Shown here: piece by piece, positions 1 to 13,149 of the stretch | Layout: the number at the start of each line of letters is the position of its first letter | How positions within the stretch are numbered: the first letter of the stretch is position 1 | Source of the DNA: Paragonimus skrjabini miyazakii | Taxonomy: Eukaryota > Platyhelminthes > Trematoda > Plagiorchiida > Troglotrematidae | Assembly: GCA_014338405.1 (NCBI GenBank) | Contig: JTDE01000169.1 | Coordinates: 173,101-237,100 of the forward strand | Length of the DNA: 64,000 nucleotides | Direction of reading: 5' to 3' | Made by a program: the position numbers and the translations under genes | Notes under the pieces: model-generated | Databases searched by the model: none | Told to the model about the DNA's origin: nothing | What the model saw: the letters and a program-made list of their open reading frames with translations, nothing else

Positions 1-3000
1 TTCATTGAAAATCCACGCTTGATATTTTCAAATGTAATATCAACACAATGTATTGAATAAATTATTCTCATTATCATTCATAATTTTCAAACCTAAGATG
101 GGAAAATAAAATTGTGTATTACTGAAGCATAGTTGAATATTGAATGTTCAATAATAGCTTCAATATTCTTTTCAGTTGAAATGTGATCTTGTATTTGCAT
201 TTACACTTGAGCATCATGGTAGAAACTAATATTTTTAACGTTGAGCAAAAATAGTCAAAATTAACGATTAACTTAGCAAACGTTTGAGGGATATTAACCT
301 GAAATTGGTCTGTAAGGCAACATTTATCAAGTAGTCTGCATATAAATTATTGGACAGCATGCAGCATATATGTAGTGAAAAAATACACATAGATAAACCA
401 TTGTGTGTTCGTTTTGGTCAGGTACAAAGTGGCGAGGCGCAACCATCTCATAAACAGCCATTAAACCGTTATTATTTTGATGCAATGTAACAGTGACAAC
501 AATTTGCCAAGAAAACTTCACTGTGTTGAAATAAAAGAGTTATTGTAAACCACTGTACATTAAAATTTGTCTACTTTCTATTTTCATTGAAATTTGTGTT
601 CCGTCACGATGAACTGTTTTTATTGCTGTAATAGATTAGGAAAGTGCATTTTTCATTTTTAGTCGACCATGTGCAACAAACATTCATGATTCGTGGTATA
701 GGTACCGGTGAATCGTGTAAAATGTCATCCTCCCCAGTTTCGTGTAAATCGTAGGGGTGGCACTAAAATCTGCCCGTTTCGATTTGGCGTTGAATTAAAG
801 TCTTTCGCATTAAAATTTATTCAAAGTACAATAGGAGGTTAGTCAGTATAAGCCCTTCAATCCAACTACTCGGATATGTCAAACCTAATGGCTGAGGCTA
901 CCACAGTTTTTCCCAAACGTTTACCTCGTATGCAAAAAATAGATTAATTAAGCCAACTGTGAGTTTGTTGCAGCCAGCTGTCAACAAACTGACTTGATAA
1001 ATTTCAATTAATTTTAGTGAGCAATTTTCATCCCACAGCCTGAGTTTCATTCGGTGAGTTACGCTCCTCGAGTGAAGGAACCTCGATAATTGCGGTTTTC
1101 GCAATTCACAGACTTTCCAAATCATTCAGCTAATTCGTCCGTTTGATGCCACCCTACCAATTGGCTCATATGAACCCAAGGTACAAATACACTGTTAAAA
1201 AAACAGTGATGCGATTGGTCCATATTTATGCGACAAAAACTGATGAATTAACTTCTGTCGTAATCTGAATTTTGCTTCGATTTTATTGATTTTTTGGATT
1301 AATCAAATAGCAGCAGTTTAGTGGAATTTCCTGTGTTTTAGACGCCTGCTTTATTTATCCATTTTGATACTGATTTCTGACTGGAATCTGTTTGCTGAAA
1401 CAAATGAACATGTTGTTCTTACCACTGTTCGCAAATTATTTCTACGCAGAAGATTTTAAGGTATTGAACTGCCAACTGCTTCAACATTATGCCTCAAATA
1501 TTTTGACTAAAACATTGGGTTTATTTGAACCCGACTTCAAACAAAATGAAGCAAAAATAAGAGTTGACATTTCCAAAATCACTTATGAAATAATCGAAAT
1601 ACGACCGTTCAACTGATACTTAAAAACTGTGCACGAACCAATTATTTTGGGATATATTATGGATAGTGTTCCTTCAGAAGAATAACCGCAACTTGTACAT
1701 CCACGTTGGTCCTTCTGTTAATTACTTTAGGAAACAAAGAACATTTATTAACACAACGCCATCAAATGCTCTGGTATGCCTGTTCATTAGCATGCACTGC
1801 GTTCCATTTAATCGATCCGAAAGCACTTTTCGAACCGCACTTCAGCTTCTGGTTAACTGACACTGCATACCTAAATATGCGCGTGTTACCCTTGCATCAA
1901 AAGTCAAAATCATTCCATTCTGACTCTTGTGACGTTCAAAATTTCAGTAGTATTATTATGAAGTACATAGACTGGAGACTTTGTTCTTATGTGTAGCTGA
2001 GTCCTTGCTCTTGCAGCTAAAAATGAACGATTCTTGTTTGGTACGTCAATCCGTTGAACGAACAGAAGGTGGATTGTTAATCTGTGGCTATTACGTGCAT
2101 TCAATTGATCGTGACAAACGAACAGTTTTTTCTTCGATCTTATCTAATGTATTTGAACGAATTTCACTCACAGTTTGAACATAAGCACTGACTACAACAA
2201 CGTTTGAATGAAAAAACGGGAACATGTGATGAGTTTCATAACTGAGACATACTGCAACATTCAAATTAGTGACAGGTAATTTGTAGAAATTTTATTCAAC
2301 ACAACTTGTCACATGAAACGATTACTCTCACTCAACACTTTTTTTTCTGGTAAGAATATTCTTTAACAAAAGTCATCTTGTGGACCAGCGCCGGCTTTAT
2401 TTATACATTACAAACAGGAAAATGTGTAGAAACTGTCTCACCAATAATTTTAGACATGCTTTTAATAACAGTGCCTATCAAAATGGTCTTCGATCTACTG
2501 CTCCATTGGGTGCTGTTCGTTGTCAGTCGGCATGTTGCTGTCCTCGACGAGATTTTACGTTGCCCTGATGACTTTTGCGATCATGGAATTGTCAGTGCAA
2601 TTTTTGCATAAATCATATGGCATGACATTTTTTAGAAGGACGCTGTAATACGCAGTCTTTAAAGAGAGATATTCTTAAAGACATTGCAAAACATCACGAT
2701 TAGTTTATCATTGAATTCAGGTGTACTTTTCTAGGTAGTCGCTTTTACAGAGTAAACTTCGAAAAAATTGAAAACTATTTGCGTATAAGCAAGAAAAGAT
2801 GCATTTTTTCAGTTATGCACAAGTGGCAATTAAATAGGGAGTTTATTAAAACACATCGATCAAAAAGCTGTAGGACACTAAGAACCGAAAGCTTCGATGC
2901 TAAAGCTTACAGAACATAGACGACGAAATCTGCACCAAATTATTCGTGAAGTTTGTATAATAGATTAAGATCAAGGTTGCATTTATTGTTAGCCAGGTTG

Positions 3001-6000
3001 ACTTTGTACATTACGTTGGCTAGAAGATAATACGCATGTTCTATCGAATATTCTTCAACAAATTGCCCAAAGCATTGTGGTATATGACGACAAAGGTAGA
3101 AACATAAACGCGTCTTAACAACACAAGTTCATTTTAACGTGGCACGTATGTTATTATTGAACGTATTTATGTAAATCATAGGATACAACAAAAACCACAC
3201 TTACGCCCACAATATTCATCAAAACTAAGACGAAGTTTTTTTCTTGAACTATTTTTTCCCGACAACATACATGTTATCTGTGTAATAATCTTTGAAAAGA
3301 AATTTCATGAACTGATAACTTACAATTTTTCAAAATGTTCACCGTAAAACATTCTCAATTAAGCTAACTGATAAAAGGTTCACAGTGCATTTTGAGTTGA
3401 ATAGATGTACGCATGATTCATGTTAGTTTTTGATAAAAAATGCATTCAGTTTAATGGATGTGGTGTGCAACATTATAGTTAACTAGAATGACAAGTCCGC
3501 TTTCTGTTGCTTCACATGCTCAAAACATCTCCTACATTTCTTTATGTAAAATGCAAAGAGGTCAGATTAACATTACGTACTCATCCGAGTCAGAGAATCG
3601 ACCTTGCGGCTTCGTTCATTTTGTAATTTTCTTTCCAGGGACTCATTATGATTGCTAGCAGTGACCTTATATTTTTAATCTCTTGGGCATGGAAATGATA
3701 AATGTGAAAAACCTGACTGTTGTGAATTCTCAAACTAGGTTGAATTTGCCAACTTGTTCTTTTTTTTCCGCAAGCTCATCTTATTTATAGCTATTGTTTC
3801 CAGCGGGGTGAAATGGAAATGTAACCAATGCATAACTACTATTATCGCGGTATTAATGACAAATATAATCTAGGCAACATGAAAATTGTTTGCTTGAATG
3901 ATAAAATTCCCTATGGAAACGTTTACTTCAGTTTGCGTGATAACATTTCGTTATTGTTTGGACAAACAAAACAGAGTTATTGGCTTCACTTATTGTATCC
4001 TAAAATGTATCGCTACGTCTACAGCTCTTTGATCAATCACTGTTTGCCAATGACAGCCGGGTGGTGTTTGCATTTGCTTGCGCGTTTTAGGTAACTGGTG
4101 TATAGTAAGACAGCTGCGTTATTTAGCTATGGGGTAGATATGAACTTTTATGAAGACTTCATAAAAAACAAACTTACACATAACTTTTGTAAGTCTCACT
4201 AGTATCCGAACGCTTTATATCATTTTGTAACTGTTCTGCACAACGAAATGTTTAAAACAACTAGAGATTTAAAGTAGTACGATATAAAAATGTTTTTTGT
4301 TCGTCACAAACTGTCAGCTTTGACCAAAGACGCAAAGTGAAGTTTATCCTGATCGATCCAGTTATAATTTAACCATACCTTTAGCCTCCATCATTATGAC
4401 TCACAAGTTTCAGAGTGCACTTTATTTTTGAAATCACCAACTGAACAATAAAATTCAGTATGACCCGTGGGCAACTTTTTAAGATACTTACACAAATGTT
4501 GCATGTGTTTCTTGTTGTAAACACTTACCTGATAAACAGTGCACGACTGTCGCATCAGATAATTATATTTACTCATAGGGATCTTTAAGGACTTTATGTT
4601 TGCTTTTTGTCCACCACAAACTCTGTTGTTTGGACTGCCGTTTTACATGTTCACCATGTTAACACTGGATTACATGTTTCGAGTAAATGTTTTTCATTTT
4701 TATTCGTTTTCTATTGTCATGCTCTAAACAGCAGCGCTGGAACGTAATTTACTATGGTTCATTTCACCCAGAATTTTATGGAAACATGGCTGTAAAAAAT
4801 AATTCAGGCAAGTCTTTTGCTTTGATAACATTCTGTTTTTCAGCATTGAGAACAATGCCTGCGTAGTAAAAATCGATAGGAATAATTTCTTCTTTCAATG
4901 CTTACTTGGTTTGAGGTAGTGACGTTATGACGTTGCGCATATGACCGTTTGCTCAAATTAAAACTTGGTAATACTGATTATATTTCAATTGTGACAAATT
5001 ATAAAAAGTGTGCGAAACTAATCTATATCTTAACATGATTAGGATTTATGCAAACAGAATCCGAAACAAAGTATTTGTTGGAATGCACATTGTGAAAATT
5101 AAATGTGTGAATTTGTTTCTACCAGGCTCACTTGAAAGCAAATAACCTAATGAAACGTTTTCAGGTGAATGGAGATAGATAACCAAACCTCAACTGGTGC
5201 AAACATTGATTGCCCAGTACACCTCTCTGGTAGTGTTCTGCCTTGTTCAGACATACATTAAAAAATAGCCCACACGGGTAACTTTAATCTGAAAGCCAAA
5301 TCCCATATTCCATTCCCAATTGCTAGTTATTGATACTTTTCATTCTTATCGGCTGTGCCGAAGACTGACCGTATTGATTATTTGATTTATTTTTAAAGCA
5401 ACCACTCATCCTCCGCAACATGGAATACTCAGACTTCCAGTTTACTTTCTTAAGACCGTTCTTGTAAGTGGTTCGAATCCGGGCAAACGCCAAAATCGTG
5501 ACCCATGAATCGCGTGTTTGTGAGCAATGCATCCAAAATTAATGTTCGTAACTTAGTTCTGTCCAGTGTATGACAACAAACTTTATTTACTTTCTTTACT
5601 ATTGCAGGATTTTTGTTTATTTCACGTAAAAATATTGGATACCAGTTTAACATATTCGGAACCAAATAACCAATTTCAAATTGCGTAAAAAAACTATATA
5701 GAAATGAACCATTCATACAGGCTGACTGACTGACTTATAGAGATAATTTTTCCGTTCATCTGTGCATAACACACTTGACGACCTCATTTCTATCATAATC
5801 AATCAAATGAGTTAAGTACGGTAGACATCATTTTTGCATCGAATTTCAGATGCATAGATATGTGCAGTTTGCACATGCAGCGTATTTCATTTCACACACT
5901 TCCTATCACTCTGTAAACAAATAGACACGGACAAAAGGGGGAAAACAATCAATAAAACAGACCGAACATAAGTTTCAATTCGATAGTGAATCATCCGGGA

Positions 6001-6807
6001 TAAACACACCATTAAATGAGACAAAGAACTGGGAGTAGTTAGTATAACCACGACACCCGTATTATGACTAACTCTTGCTGTCCCACCGACACTACGGTGG
6101 TCATGACGCACTGGTTTGTGTGTATTCCCGAATGAACAGTTAACGTGTTGGATATCAGAATCGCTTACTGCAACAATCGGATCTGGTTTTAGCGCTTAGC
6201 TCACACATCACTGGATTGACAATAACGAAAATTAAAATGTATGCGTAAAACGATTGACTGATATTTTTGGTGATAATTTGGATAAGTGGCAAATGCGATG
6301 TTGTTGTCCACTGCTAGAGGTATACTAGTCATACAATTAACCTTGCACACCAGTTCGTCTTATTTTTGTTTGTATATAAAGCAAATCATAAACAGACTTC
6401 GGGACAATTGTCAGTTTATGTATGCATCAACCTTGCGGTATAGGTTTCTTGGGATCCGTGTGATAATTTTTTTTATTTCTCTGTTTATTTTTGTGTAGGA
6501 AGTTTGCAGCCAAGGTCGACATATTTTTCTCCTAACGTATAACGTTCTACAGGCCATTGAAGACACTATTGTAGATAGTTTACTAATTATCTACTAGCGT
6601 TTGCAATCACATTATTAAGCTATTCCAAAAAAGCAAGGTTGCTTCTTTGATAAGCTACTAGGTCCTTAATCTGTTACATTTGAAGGGTTTGTTTAAAATA
6701 CATAACATCAGCGGCTCACCTGGTTGTGTATTTTACATCCACATATAACCCAACATATTGTGGTTAAAATTCTCTGTAATACATATGAAATATAGTGCAA
6801 ATACCTC
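1..6807. other. AT-rich DNA, no recognisable gene
   Basis: No open frame in this stretch exceeds about 96 codons, and none has a recognisable domain or a convincing exon with splice sites. The short frames are what AT-rich DNA gives by chance. I saw no SINE, PLE or other repeat resembling those elsewhere in the window. The only tRNA-like trace is an isolated B-box-like string (GGTTCGAATCC) near 5468, which lacks a matching A box and T-stem. Confidence 0.5.
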
Positions 6808-6965
6808 GATTATTGATTTTGGCTTTCATATAAATTGAACATCACCCATAGTTGATTGCAGCTGTCGCATTACCATAAACTTTCCAGTCGGTCCTTTTCA
6901 AATAGAAACATTAGACTGGAGTTTCACTTTTGTTAAAGCTAGTCAGCAGTGCATATATCGGCCTG
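6808..6965 (-). repeat. Degraded ribozyme-SINE copy, 5'-truncated
   Basis: The minus strand matches the body and 3' part of the SINE family seen better preserved at 52968-53234. Shared blocks, read on the plus strand, include TGAACATCACCCA, GCAGCTGTCGCATT, ACTTTCCAGTCGG and the region around the hammerhead. The tRNA-like head is missing, because homology stops soon after the ribozyme's outer stem at about 6963. In this copy the hammerhead core reads CTGACTA instead of CTGANGA, while GAAAC and the cleavage triplet GTC survive, so it should be inactive. It appears to be one of the older copies. Confidence 0.75.
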
Positions 6966-8777
6966 GTTAGCCGAACTGTTTCATAACTTGCCACGTTTGG
7001 TTTTGACGTACATAGCTGCTCGGTGAAATGACTGTCTGGAGGAACATGTGCTCATGTCATGCGTGTGAGCCACAAACGCGTTGGCACTTTGAGATTTTTC
7101 CTGGTGTTATCTTTGATCTGCGCTCGAAACTTTCTAATGCAACCAGTGCTTTCCGCTGACCGATTTGTCATACGGCCAGCTATGGCTGAATAGTAACACT
7201 TCAGCGTAAACGTAGGAGTGTAGAGGTCATTTTGATAACGAAATTGCATAGCATTTTCCAACGCTGAGCAATAATACCTGACGGTAAAAAGCGGAACCAA
7301 CCGTGCACAGTATTCGTAACGGTGTTTTTGACGTTCACGTTCAGATAAGCCACCCTTGATGGTGAATTCAGCGTGGCACTGAAGGCACTGGTATCCGAAT
7401 GCTTCCTATGGTCATGATATATGAGTTCTCTGACCTCAGGCATACGCTACTGAATGTTTACGTAGGCTTGAACGCGTGTTACACACTCTGTAACATTTGA
7501 GGGCAGATCTGATACACCGAATACTTCGAGCTGGATTGTGCGCTAGCAGGGATCAGTTATTCGTTATTAGTTATCCAATAGCCGTCGAGGTCGTTATTAG
7601 GAAATTTTTTGGAGGGGGCCCTAGTAAGATAGAAATATTCTTGCCTCAGCGGCTGTTCATAGGTCTTAGTCCGTGGCTATCTATCCACTGTAATATCTTG
7701 GTAATGTCATTTGGTTACCAATGAGGAGGGACGTCGGAATATGGTGAGTAACAGGGAGTGGGTGAGGAATGAGGCACAGGAGACCTACAAGCAGGTAAAT
7801 TGCTACGTAGCCTAAAATGTATCGGTGGTGTCGAACAGTGATGAAATGAAAAAATAAGCATTTCAGGGTTGATGAATGACTGTGAAGTCTGTGGACAAGA
7901 ACTGACGTTTACTTACAATGGTTCAATTAGTCATAAATGGATCAGCTATGAGGTTTTAACAGCATGTCGTAAATGATAGTATGAATTTGTCGATGAATAT
8001 GACCACGATTATAAATGAGATCGTTGAAACAAATAGTGGGATGTTTTAAACCACTGCTGACAAAGTTATATCCCATTTTGACAGCGGCAGATGAAATCTG
8101 ATTAACTTCAGTATAGGCACCGTTCACTATATGAGTGATTTACACTCAGTCGGATAGAACCTATGGATGTGTATCAGAACTGCAGAGACGTAATACACGT
8201 GGTAAAAGTCAGACGTATATTTGAACAAAAACCCGGAGGATAATGAGAAGAAACTGAAGCGTGCATAACTTTCAATACAATTTTCTAATCAAACAATGAA
8301 CCAAATCAACGAACAGTTTACTAACTAGACTTCAGATGGTGTGAAAATACCCACGCATTATGTTCAAAATTGCTGACAGACGTGCAGTCCCGTTATTGTA
8401 CGGAATTTTGCAATAATCCGTAATCTACTAAAATACCATTGATGAGATTCCTTATCTGGTTTATAAAATGATGTCCGACGATGAAAAAGAACGTGGTTTA
8501 CTTGTTTTAATCCGTTTTTACCGCAAATACGAAGCGCTTGCACATTCTGCTGAAACGTTTATATATAAGTGATTCTTAATAGTAAGATTAGGTTCCATTG
8601 GGACAGAAGTCATGGGTTAATGGATAAAAGATATACCAGAGTGAAAATTAAAGATATGAGGATACTGACTATGACAGCAGAAAGTGTTCAGAAGGTTTAC
8701 AGCTGAGAACATCGCATCATCCACGTCTTCTCGTCATGTTATTCCAGTTCAACGAGGAAAGAATTGCCTCAAATTTT
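6966..8777. other. Intergenic DNA, no supported gene
   Basis: There are several overlapping minus-strand frames of 80-82 codons at 7052-7443 in a slightly GC-richer patch, but no recognisable motif. The rest is AT-rich and stop-rich. A diverged upstream part of the PLE that starts to be readable at about 8778 may extend into the end of this stretch, but I could not align it. Confidence 0.4.
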
Positions 8778-9219
8778 TCAGAAAGATTCCAACAGGGGCT
8801 TACTAATAAGCTTGATTACCTTCTCCCTCTCAGAAGCAAGTTGGTAACCGAAGGGTTGCGTGTTCTGTATTACTAATCGCTCCCTGGTTTTCCCAGATTT
8901 CACGAAAAACTCAGACGACACAAGCTGCAGCTTGATAACTCCAACTTCAAACAAAACCGACGTTGAACTTCGTCAACCAAAGCTGGATTCGCTCGATGAG
9001 ATTCACAAAATTTTGTGACGTACTTTGACTGGGTCAACGATAATTCGTCGAATCTATTTCATGTGTGTTGCAGGAATGCGCTACAGCATGCGGCGGCCTA
9101 CGTGACAAAGTCGCTCATGGATTCATTTTGTCCAGTTTCAAATACGGCAGCATTTTTTGAACAGATGGGTAGATATATTACCAACCAGAAATGCTAATAA
9201 GGACCCAACGAGAAGCTCT

Positions 9220-10029
9220 NNNNNNNNNNNNNNNNNNNNNNNNNNNNNNNNNNNNNNNNNNNNNNNNNNNNNNNNNNNNNNNNNNNNNNNNNNNNNNNNN
9301 NNNNNNNNNNNNNNNNNNNNNNNNNNNNNNNNNNNNNNNNNNNNNNNNNNNNNNNNNNNNNNNNNNNNNNNNNNNNNNNNNNNNNNNNNNNNNNNNNNNN
9401 NNNNNNNNNNNNNNNNNNNNNNNNNNNNNNNNNNNNNNNNNNNNNNNNNNNNNNNNNNNNNNNNNNNNNNNNNNNNNNNNNNNNNNNNNNNNNNNNNNNN
9501 NNNNNNNNNNNNNNNNNNNNNNNNNNNNNNNNNNNNNNNNNNNNNNNNNNNNNNNNNNNNNNNNNNNNNNNNNNNNNNNNNNNNNNNNNNNNNNNNNNNN
9601 NNNNNNNNNNNNNNNNNNNNNNNNNNNNNNNNNNNNNNNNNNNNNNNNNNNNNNNNNNNNNNNNNNNNNNNNNNNNNNNNNNNNNNNNNNNNNNNNNNNN
9701 NNNNNNNNNNNNNNNNNNNNNNNNNNNNNNNNNNNNNNNNNNNNNNNNNNNNNNNNNNNNNNNNNNNNNNNNNNNNNNNNNNNNNNNNNNNNNNNNNNNN
9801 NNNNNNNNNNNNNNNNNNNNNNNNNNNNNNNNNNNNNNNNNNNNNNNNNNNNNNNNNNNNNNNNNNNNNNNNNNNNNNNNNNNNNNNNNNNNNNNNNNNN
9901 NNNNNNNNNNNNNNNNNNNNNNNNNNNNNNNNNNNNNNNNNNNNNNNNNNNNNNNNNNNNNNNNNNNNNNNNNNNNNNNNNNNNNNNNNNNNNNNNNNNN
10001 NNNNNNNNNNNNNNNNNNNNNNNNNNNNN
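9220..10029. other. Assembly gap (810 N)
   Basis: An unbroken run of N. Both flanks carry PLE-like coding traces on the plus strand, so the missing sequence probably includes RT domain motifs. The true size of the gap cannot be judged from the sequence. Confidence 0.99.
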
Positions 10030-10243
10030 AGTTTTAAGACTTCAAGTGATTCAAGTGTGTTATTTGCTGACAAATAGACAGGATTGAACTGAGCAATCTG
10101 TTACGTTCAGTTTCAATTGAATTTTTTATGGATAACGTGAAGTTTACATCTTGTTAAAGCTTATCGAAGCCAGTATTGCACAATCGCTACGCAGGCATCA
10201 TCGTGACCAGTTTTAAGACTTCAAGTGATTCAAGTGTGTTATT
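10030..10243 (+). repeat. Exact 35-bp direct repeat, 179 bp apart, at gap edge
   Basis: Positions 10030-10064 and 10209-10243 are identical over 35 bases and then diverge. The second copy lies in the continuous PLE frame just after the RT catalytic box and encodes SFKTSSDSSVL. The first copy starts at the very first base after the N run. It could be a true local duplication or a contig-end assembly artefact. Confidence 0.95.
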
Positions 10244-11050
10244 CTTGGAGTGGGATCAAGGTAATCCAGGCGTCAAGGTAATTGCACAGAATGAAGTAAA
10301 CAACTGATTTTCGTTCTTGGGCATACTAATTATCCAAAGACCAAATGGCACTATAAGAAGATTCATCTACAGAAAGCCTACTTGAGTAGAAAGATATATA
10401 GACTTTGAAAGCTTCCGTCCAGTGCAATATAAAAGAAGCCTAGTTAGAATGCTCTTTCACAGAACGCAAAGGCAATCCACCAAAAACGACTAACCACCAG
10501 AATTAAGCACACACAATTACCTTGCAGGCCAGCGGTTTCTCCCTGCAGTTCGTCAAGAATTATGGCAGTATAATCAGTCGGTTTAATGAAAACTATTTTC
10601 TAAATGACGGCTGATTAACAGTAACAAAAAGGCATCTGACAGCCGCTGTATTCAGATTCTTTAACGTTATAAGTTATGTATAATACAGTGAACAAGAGCC
10701 TTGTCAGTCTGCTCGCCTACCACCGAAAAGTTTACATCTGTCCTATTTCAGTATTTGTAATAATATTTCAATAGCCGCAGTATAAGCTACATACGCAAGA
10801 TAACCGTTTTGAGAAGCATGTTCCCAAGCGTTTAAAAACAACTGGAATCACCAGGTGCTTGTAATCTAAACGGGACACAGAGTCAAAGTTTGTAACAAAT
10901 TATCTGTGATTTTTCAAAGCGATCGGAATCATATCCTCCAGTTTGCTGAGGATTTGTCTATTAGTGTCAACCTCCACAAGTGTGTTCAAGAACAACCTGT
11001 GGTGTATATCTGCCAAACTTCGACCTCATAACTTCCGCCCTAAGAAACCT

Positions 11051-11687
11051 CATGTTGATCTTTAGTCTTCATTACGAATATCGTATACGCTGTGACTCAA
11101 AGTTTACTAAAAATGTCCGACAGAATTAATTATCACTAACGACTTCTTATCAAAACTACTTGTAATTTGATTCAAATGACTCCTCATAATTTACTGAAGT
11201 ACTCACGGACTTACTTGTATCTCCGTTCGTGATCTTTTCATGCATTAAAAGTATTCGCTTGCATTCTGCAAATCTAAAAGTAATTAACTGACAATAGCCT
11301 ATTCAATTTTTGGAAACAGGCTCATTCTTAATTCAACGAAAAGTTGACAAACGGGAAATATCAATCGCTTTTCCCTTTATTTTGATCACAACAATAAAGT
11401 TGAGCAAAATCATGCGGGCTGAGCTTTCGGCTAATTATTCTTCAAGGGGAAGTGAATAGAATAGCAAAGCAATAAGTAGTTGTTTGTGAGAGGTTTACAG
11501 ATTCGAGAAACAACCGAATTTAACTACTGATCTCTGTTTAATTGCGAGTGTTCACCGAATAATTAACCTGAAACTGAATTCAGGCTAAATATCTTAACAT
11601 TTCTGAAGTACTTCGTCATAACCAACGGAGAAGTAATTGTATATGTCCGTCAGTTTTACTTCATTTAAATGTATGAACGTCATGCCA
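11051..11687. other. Intergenic DNA, nothing recognised
   Basis: AT-rich and stop-rich DNA between the PLE tail and the next SINE. It may include the 3' untranslated end of PLE copy A, but I found no similarity to the 3' tails of the copies at 18.1 or 57.4 kb. Confidence 0.4.
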
Positions 11688-11945
11688 CCGAATGATGAAA
11701 TAACATTTTGACTTGAAAATCGACCACAACGGATTGTAGGTTTTGCGTCCACATGAAAAGTTCAGCCAGTCCCCTTAAAAGAGGAAAAATACCCACAGTT
11801 ACCTCTTGCTGGAGTGAGTCAGTAATGCATGAACTTGCCGCCGCTGGGATTAGAACTCTGGTCACATCCTCATGAGGCAACTCTGTTGATCACCGTCAAG
11901 TTGACCTTACATAGGGCGTGACTGTCATCACATGTATACGCTAAG
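11688..11945 (-). repeat. Diverged full-length ribozyme-SINE copy
   Basis: Read on the minus strand, the head resembles the other family members: a CACGCCCTATGTAAGGTCA block, then GTTGCCTCATGAGG, then the B-box-like GAGTTCTAATCCC, then GCGGCGGCAAG. The body keeps GGGGACTGGCTGAAC and ends with TTGTGGTCGATTTTCAAG. The hammerhead position reads CTGACTC without a GAAA segment, so the ribozyme is destroyed. Full length with high divergence suggests an old insertion. The 66-codon minus-strand frame over this copy is a by-product of the repeat and not a gene. Confidence 0.7.
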
Positions 11946-13149
11946 CAACATTCAGTTTTGAGGGATCCTAAGGTTGTTTTGGTACCCTGACAGGAAACAT
12001 CGGAATTGTCCCGCCAACTGTACCCACTGACCCCTTCACTGGCACCTCGCTCCAGTTTGGGATCGTAGAAACCATTGACTTAAGCAAATGAGGTTAACTG
12101 AAAAGTCTATAGAAATGCGACAAGTGTTACCACATGTGAAGTTTGTTCAATTTATATAAACTCAAATCCTCTGTCACTAATTACTGAAGTATTTCTTTTA
12201 CCATGGTTATTTGAGCGACCCAGCATACCGCAGTCTCGCTCTTTACATCGTTAATCAACTCATGCACTTATGACTTCGCGAAGCGTTTTTAAGTGCCAAG
12301 ATCTCAATGTGATATTGTGTGCCCTAACCAGAAAACTAATAGCCGACAAACAGCAATGACATTTGTAAACCGAGTGTTTAATTTCAGACGCATTGAGCTC
12401 GCCTGCTTTTCGTTCTCGGAGAAGTTAGCAAACATACCGGTGGGTTGAACCAGTATTTTTATCTTAGGTTGACTTGCATTTCAGGAGTATCCTGGTGAAT
12501 TCACCTTAGTCACTTGAAGGATTTGATTATATTTCCGTTTGTCGAGTTTCTCAAAAAAACAGTTGGCAGTCCGAAGTTAACTGTTACTTTCCCCGGAATG
12601 AAAAAAAACATTAATTTAGATGGGATCATAATTTTCGGATTAAAACGAACCAGCGACAAAAGCAGTAAGTTCAAACGTGGCAAGCTGGGTAACAAAGAAC
12701 CCTGGAAGAAATCCCGCTTGGGTTTCCAATCCACTGAACCATTTGACGGATTTCTTACGACAGAATGGATGCTGTGAATAACTTTAACCGATTATAAGAC
12801 TAGTAAGCAGTCGCTATGGCTTCACAGATCATGTGGTTCAGGATTTATTGCATCTGTTATCGCTATTTTGAGCACAGTAAAAGCCCATATTTTTCGCAAC
12901 TGGTTTCCATTTAGTTTATAGAGAGTGTCACACTACTTGTGAATGCATTGCAAATGTTGTATTATTCGAAGTTTAATGGGCACAGTGTTTTACCCGAAAA
13001 ACACATCAAAATATATTTAACTTTACTTGTCATTTTTCTTAAACTGGCTTTACATTACTTGGGAATTTTTTCACCTGAACTTGCCTGTTTTTTAAAAACA
13101 ATAGTTAAAAGCTTCTGTAAGCAAGCTATTCAACCCATGTCTGAATGAC
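11946..13149. other. Intergenic DNA with one unassigned ORF
   Basis: There is an open frame on the plus strand at 12514-12777 (87 codons from a TTG, lysine-rich C-terminal half) overlapped by a 74-codon minus-strand frame. It has no recognisable domain. A good splice-acceptor-like string (TTGACTTGCATTTCAG) ends at 12484, but all three frames after it hit stops before the donor-like GTAAGT at about 12665, so an exon cannot be built from these two sites. Confidence 0.3.

Larger units (their letters stand above)
8778..11050 (+). mobile_element. Decayed Penelope-like element (copy A), interrupted by N gap
   Basis: PLEs encode one protein with a telomerase-related reverse transcriptase (RT) followed by a GIY-YIG endonuclease. 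Before the gap, frame pieces fit the PLE N-terminal RT region: NKLDYLLPLRSKLVTEG at about 8805, a GFPRFHEK segment resembling the family's GLPK(I/V)HK motif at about 8890, and AAYVTKSL...VSNTAAFFEQM at about 9090-9170. After the gap, EFFMDNV fits the (D/E)-x-FM motif. One frame then runs from 10179 to about 10478 with only two stops (10305 and 10383). It contains the catalytic box, ruined to YAGI (10188-10199), then FLGILIIQRPNGTIRRFIYR and the KRSLVRMLFHRTQR segment. A GIY-YIG trace (SYIRKIT) lies at about 10790, and the C-terminal pattern QFAEDLSI...CVQ at about 10940-10992. The family call is firm for the part after the gap; the pre-gap part is an inference from weaker matches. Confidence 0.75.

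Noticed and set aside
5450..5535. Possible tRNA gene around GGTTCGAATCC
   Set aside because: The B box is perfect, but the T-stem pairs poorly and no A box or acceptor stem can be found at the right distance.
9138..10087. Three open frames of about 300 codons across the first N run, and one of 181 codons across the second
   Set aside because: They are open only because N was translated as X; no real codons support them.
12510..12777. Overlapping open frames on both strands, with nearby splice-like sites
   Set aside because: No frame is open from the acceptor-like site to the donor-like site, and no domain is recognisable.
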